From assembly GCF_017355205.1 (NCBI RefSeq), contig NZ_JADIJK010000003.1, positions 62,001-126,000 of the forward strand: DNA of 64,000 nt. The letters are read 5' to 3'. The notes below the pieces were generated by a model that was not told the origin of the DNA, searched no databases, and worked only from the letters and a program-made list of their open reading frames with translations. Position numbers and translations under genes: made by a program. Of the stretch, positions 62,673 to 64,000 are shown in pieces (position 1 is the stretch's first letter; each line of letters starts with the position of its first letter). Source of the stretch: Bacillus sp. SD088. Lineage in GTDB: Bacteria; Bacillota; Bacilli; Bacillales; Bacillaceae_C.

Positions 62673-63551
62673 TTAACCTTTTGCACCAGAGATAACAATT
62701 CCTTTAATAACATGTTTTTGAAAAATGAAGAATAATATTAATGGTGGCAATATAGCGATTAAAGAAGCCGCCATTAAAAGGTTCCAGGGAGTAGCTGTAT
62801 ACATGCTTGTAAAATTAGCCAACCCCAAAGAAAGCGGATACTTATCTGTGCTGCTTAAATAAATTAAAGGACCTATTAAATCATTCCAGCGATACATAAA
62901 TTCCAAAATTGCTGCTGTCGTCATCGCCGGAATCGATAAAGGTAATATAATTCGGAAATAAAGTGTAAATGTACCACCTCCATCAACTTTCAATGCGTCA
63001 TCTAACTCTCTTGGTAAGCCTAAATAAAATTGCCTTAATAAAAAGACTAAAAAGGCACTTGCACCGAAAGACGGTATAACTAATGGTAAATAGGTGTTTA
63101 GCCACCCGAATTCATTAAAGATTAAATACTGAGGAATCATTGTCACTTGTGGTGGTATCATCATTGTCGCTAAAACGATTGCAAACCAGATATTTCTACC
63201 TCTTGCACGCAATCGTGCAAATGCAAAAGCCACCAGTGTAGATGTGAAGACCGTTGCGGTAACTGTAACAACTGTATACCATGATGTGTTCCATAGGTAT
63301 CTACCAAATGGGACAACTTCAAACACTTCAATAAAATTACTCCATTGTAAAGGCCAAGGAATCCAAGTCATTGGTACTGTATGTACTTGACCTAGTGTTT
63401 TTAATGAGGTGGATATCATCCAGACTAATGGAAATAAAAATAAACAGAGACATAAAAATAGGAATAAATAGGTTATTACTTTGCCGAATGGGCTTACATC
63501 TCCTGGTTTGTATAACTTTCTAAACCATTTTTCAGGAAAAATATTTTTCAA
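62673..63551 (-). CDS. Carbohydrate ABC transporter permease, MalG-like
   Basis: A 292-residue permease with six membrane segments and EAA loop DDALKVDGGGTFTLYFRIIL, C-terminus KHVIKGIVISGAKG. TTG start with AGGAG eight bases upstream. Eleven bases after its partner permease. Confidence 0.91.
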   Translation of the reverse strand: MKNIFPEKWFRKLYKPGDVSPFGKVITYLFLFLCLCLFLFPLVWMISTSLKTLGQVHTVPMTWIPWPLQWSNFIEVFEVVPFGRYLWNTSWYTVVTVTATVFTSTLVAFAFARLRARGRNIWFAIVLATMMIPPQVTMIPQYLIFNEFGWLNTYLPLVIPSFGASAFLVFLLRQFYLGLPRELDDALKVDGGGTFTLYFRIILPLSIPAMTTAAILEFMYRWNDLIGPLIYLSSTDKYPLSLGLANFTSMYTATPWNLLMAASLIAILPPLILFFIFQKHVIKGIVISGAKG

Positions 63552-63562
63552 ACTAACCGCTC

Positions 63563-64000
63563 CTAACTTCTATTATCATATTCATAATGTATTTGTTTCC
63601 GTGAAATCCATAAAGTTAGCATAGTTAGTAAGGCTATGATCAAAAATAATATCCAAGCTTGAGCTGAAGCATAGCCCATACGAAATTGGCTAAATGCTGT
63701 TTCAAAAAGATTGAGTACATAAAAATATGAGCCCCATTCCGGACCGCCCGAGGTAATAACATAAGCCTCAGTAAAAATTTGAAAGGACGATATAATGGCC
63801 ATAATAGTATTAAACAAAATGACTGGTGAAACCATTGGGATCGTGATTTTGAAAAATCTCTGGAAAGCATTTGCACCATCAATCGCTGCTGCTTCATATA
63901 GTTCATCAGGAAGACTCTGTAAACTAGCTAGAAAAATGATCATGGTGCTTCCCAATGCTGTAAAACGCATTAAAACAAATGATGGAATAACCCAAGTTGA
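63563..64000 (-). CDS. Carbohydrate ABC transporter permease, MalF-like, 5' part outside window
   Basis: The last 145 or so residues of a MalF-type permease; the frame stays open to the window edge (TWVIPSFVLMRFTALGST...). The EAA loop is YEAAAIDGANAFQRFFKITI and the last membrane segment ILFLIIALLTMLTLWISR. The binding protein probably lies beyond the edge, and no ATPase is seen. Confidence 0.9.
   Translation of the reverse strand, partial: STWVIPSFVLMRFTALGSTMIIFLASLQSLPDELYEAAAIDGANAFQRFFKITIPMVSPVILFNTIMAIISSFQIFTEAYVITSGGPEWGSYFYVLNLFETAFSQFRMGYASAQAWILFLIIALLTMLTLWISRKQIHYEYDNRS

Overview
The window is a low-GC Bacillota chromosome segment, most likely from a spore-forming Bacillaceae species. 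Supporting evidence: a suf–gcvH–yusI–fadE/fadA/fadN gene order like the B. subtilis yus/yur region, CotF-type spore coat genes, an appDFABC peptide transporter, yndG/yndH/yndJ-like genes, AGGAGG ribosome binding sites, exact-consensus CcpA cre sites and a Bacillus-type tmRNA. The species cannot be named from this sequence alone.

Layout. 1-11 kb (minus strand): Fe-S assembly (sufC-sufD-sufS), glycine cleavage H protein, an ArsC/Spx-like protein, and the long-chain beta-oxidation genes fadN, fadA and fadE behind a FadR operator. 11.2-16.2 kb: two CotF-like coat genes (one frameshifted), a small XRE regulator/membrane protein pair, a CPBP protease, a RodA/FtsW-type protein, a thioredoxin-like protein and a 47-residue membrane protein. 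16.4-22.4 kb: appD-appF-appA-appB-appC. 22.6-26.2 kb: a heterodimeric ABC exporter (yfiB/yfiC type). 26.3-34.4 kb: a carbohydrate module (lipoprotein, GH4 melA-like, GH2, AraC regulator) whose promoters share a conserved composite motif, interrupted at 28.5-29.9 kb by a gene graveyard. 34.9-38 kb: yndG/H/J-like genes. 38.1-53.1 kb: a secreted protein, then an aminosugar locus (DeoR regulator, MurA-like enzyme, nagA, nagB, three Gfo/Idh/MocA oxidoreductases, two paralogous solute-binding lipoproteins, two permeases, LacI regulator). 53.5-53.8 kb: tmRNA. 54-64 kb: a Phd-Uma2 fusion broken by a frameshift, then a second sugar module (MFS transporter, two sugar-phosphate isomerase-like proteins, cytoplasmic-type gamma-glutamyltransferase, two oxidoreductases, two ABC permeases running off the edge).

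How it works together. The sugar modules import glycosides or aminosugars through CUT1-type transporters that lack a local ATPase. They oxidise, isomerise, deacetylate and deaminate them, and are controlled locally (AraC, DeoR, LacI) and globally (CcpA).

The most unusual feature is a family of modular intergenic repeats. Their nested hairpins keep the same loops and linkers (taaa / gtcc / aac) while both stem strands change together. Several copies sit immediately after stop codons, and other repeats even supply the stop codon. Other notable points are a MurA paralogue with Asp in place of the catalytic Cys, the Phd-Uma2 fusion with its palindromic operator, and several genes broken by one base in a homopolymer.
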